Source: Betaproteobacteria bacterium RIFCSPLOWO2_12_FULL_68_20 (GTDB taxonomy: Bacteria > Pseudomonadota > Gammaproteobacteria > Burkholderiales > SG8-39). From it: a stretch of DNA of 34,677 nt. The notes under the pieces are model-generated. The model did not search any database and was not told the origin of the DNA. It saw only the letters and a program-made list of their open reading frames with translations. Each line of letters starts with the position of its first letter. Within the stretch, counting starts at the first letter, position 1. A program made the position numbers and the translations under genes. The DNA is taken from contig MERQ01000081.1 in the NCBI GenBank assembly GCA_001770655.1, positions 1-34,677 of the forward strand, given 5' to 3'. This document shows positions 33,772 through 34,677 of this stretch, piece by piece.

Positions 33772-34361
33772 CCGGCGAGCAGCTGATCCCCGCGTCGCAG
33801 CAGGAGACCTGGGAGGCGCTCAACGACCCCGAGGTGCTCAAGGCCTGCGTGCCCGGCTGCGAGTCGATCGACAGGCTCTCCGACACCGAGTACCAGGTGC
33901 TGATGGTGGCGCGGGTCGGGCCGGTGAGCGCCAAGTTCAAGGGCAAGCTCGCGCTCTCGGACCTCGATCCGCCGCAGTCCTACTCGATCGCCTTCGAGGG
34001 CCAGGGCGGCGCGGCCGGCTTCGCCAAGGGCGGCGCCCGGGTGCGGCTCGCGCCCGAGGGCGCATCGACCAGGCTCTCCTACGACGTGAAGGCGAGCGTC
34101 GGCGGCAAGCTCGCGCAGATCGGCTCGCGCCTGGTGGACGCGGCGGCAAGGAAGGTGGCGAACGATTTCTTCGGCGCCTTCAACGAGAGGATGGCGGCGC
34201 TGCATGCGCCCGCCGAAGCCGCGCACGAGCGCGAAGAGCACCTTCCCGGGCCGGTGCCGAGGGACCCGGACCTGCCTGCGGTGGCGGATGTGACGCTGGC
34301 ATTTTTCGCCGCCGGCGTGCTGGTCGTGGTGGCCGTCGGGCTGATTGTCTTCCTCGGGTGA
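33762..34361 (+). CDS. coxG: CoxG (SRPBCC fold, membrane-anchoring subunit)
   Basis: A 199-residue protein. The N-terminal SRPBCC domain (LNDPEVLKACVPGCESIDRL, VGPVSAKFKGKLAL) binds a small hydrophobic ligand, probably a quinone; after a proline-rich linker a single C-terminal helix (LAFFAAGVLVVVAVGLIVFL) anchors it in the membrane. CoxG docks the hydroxylase to the membrane so that electrons reach the quinone pool. The gene starts inside coxE (ATG 33762; a second ATG lies two codons on). Confidence 0.93.
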   Translation: MEMTGEQLIPASQQETWEALNDPEVLKACVPGCESIDRLSDTEYQVLMVARVGPVSAKFKGKLALSDLDPPQSYSIAFEGQGGAAGFAKGGARVRLAPEGASTRLSYDVKASVGGKLAQIGSRLVDAAARKVANDFFGAFNERMAALHAPAEAAHEREEHLPGPVPRDPDLPAVADVTLAFFAAGVLVVVAVGLIVFLG

Positions 34362-34487
34362 CGAATCCACCCGTCGGCGCCGGCAGGCCGCCCGTCACGC
34401 GCCGGCGCGCGATCAGGAACTATTTCCTCATGCGCGCCGCGAGCGCCTTCCTATGATCGGCCGGTCCGCTCAACCGGGAGGCGAACG

Positions 34488-34677
34488 ATGGGAGGGATGG
34501 TCATGCCGGCGCTGAACGCGCCCGGACGCGCCAGGGCCGAGCGGCGCACCGCGGTGATCCTGTACGCCGAGCTGCGCAACTTCACGGGCATGTCGGAGAT
34601 GCTCGAGCCCGCGAAAGTGCTGCAGCTCGCGAGCGAGTTCTTCGCGCTCGGGGCGCGCGCGGTGGCCGCGCGCGGCG
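34488..34677 (+). CDS. Class III cyclase-like protein, 3' end outside the window
   Basis: The first 63 codons of an open gene. GGGAGGC precedes ATG 34488 by 6 bp. RRTAVILYAELRNFTGMSEM resembles the cyclase entry strand VxFADIRGFT, but the first metal-binding aspartate is Glu here. The rest of the domain is outside the window, so activity cannot be judged. It may also be a cyclase-fold regulator. The gap before it (34362-34487) has only GC-rich hairpin sequence. Confidence 0.7.
   Translation, partial: MGGMVMPALNAPGRARAERRTAVILYAELRNFTGMSEMLEPAKVLQLASEFFALGARAVAARG

Overview
The window is GC-rich DNA with dense, mostly leftward genes, many coupled by ATGA-type stop/start overlaps. It carries a glyA-nrdR-ribD-ribE cluster, an aerobic CO-dehydrogenase-like (cox) molybdenum hydroxylase locus and an ABC_sub_bind-type substrate-binding protein. 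Together these suggest an environmental betaproteobacterium (Burkholderiales or a relative). That placement is inferred from gene order and protein style, not from a marker search.

Region 1 (1-13000) is accessory. It opens with an XRE/ImmA-IrrE regulator-protease cut by the left edge. This gene faces two tandem HNH nuclease paralogues across an AT-rich pair of overlapping promoters. A truncated C-terminus of a large helicase follows, then RidA, an NDUFA9-like SDR whose normal start seems lost beside a ParE-type toxin-antitoxin pair, and a complete HigA. A 5 kb block (5041-9966) holds one leftward operon: MetE-like zinc methyltransferase, DUF971 protein, a radical SAM protein with a C-terminal CCAEP tail, DUF169 protein and ATP-grasp ligase. 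A 47-bp direct repeat (46/47 identical) brackets the block. The repeat covers the start of higA, and different pieces of higB lie beside its two copies. Two Fic proteins end the region. The second has a long N-terminal extension and three direct repeats at an exact 24-bp period over its promoter and start.

Region 2 (13000-16900) holds housekeeping genes: ribE, an SPW-repeat membrane protein, ribD, nrdR and glyA. Fic genes lie next to the 3' end of ribE, where other riboflavin genes are often found.

Region 3 (16900-34677) is the cox locus and signalling genes. A class III cyclase-FHA protein, mocA and xdhC read leftward and diverge from coxS-coxL-coxM, with a perfect 18-bp palindrome over the -35 region. 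CoxL has the form II AYRGAGR loop, so CO need not be the substrate. coxD-coxE-coxG lie about 8.4 kb further on. Between the two cox groups lie an MBL lactonase-like hydrolase, a 3-hydroxyisobutyrate dehydrogenase-type enzyme, a Crp/Fnr regulator, a receiver-cyclase gene split by an in-frame TAG, a single-domain response regulator, a Cache histidine kinase, a substrate-binding protein, two secreted proteins with a duplicated leader, and a retropepsin-like protease. A third cyclase-like gene runs off the right edge.

The best candidate for an undescribed system is the CCAEP radical SAM operon, which looks like a self-contained unit added by recombination at a higBA locus. I found no tRNA, rRNA, CRISPR array or intact insertion sequence.
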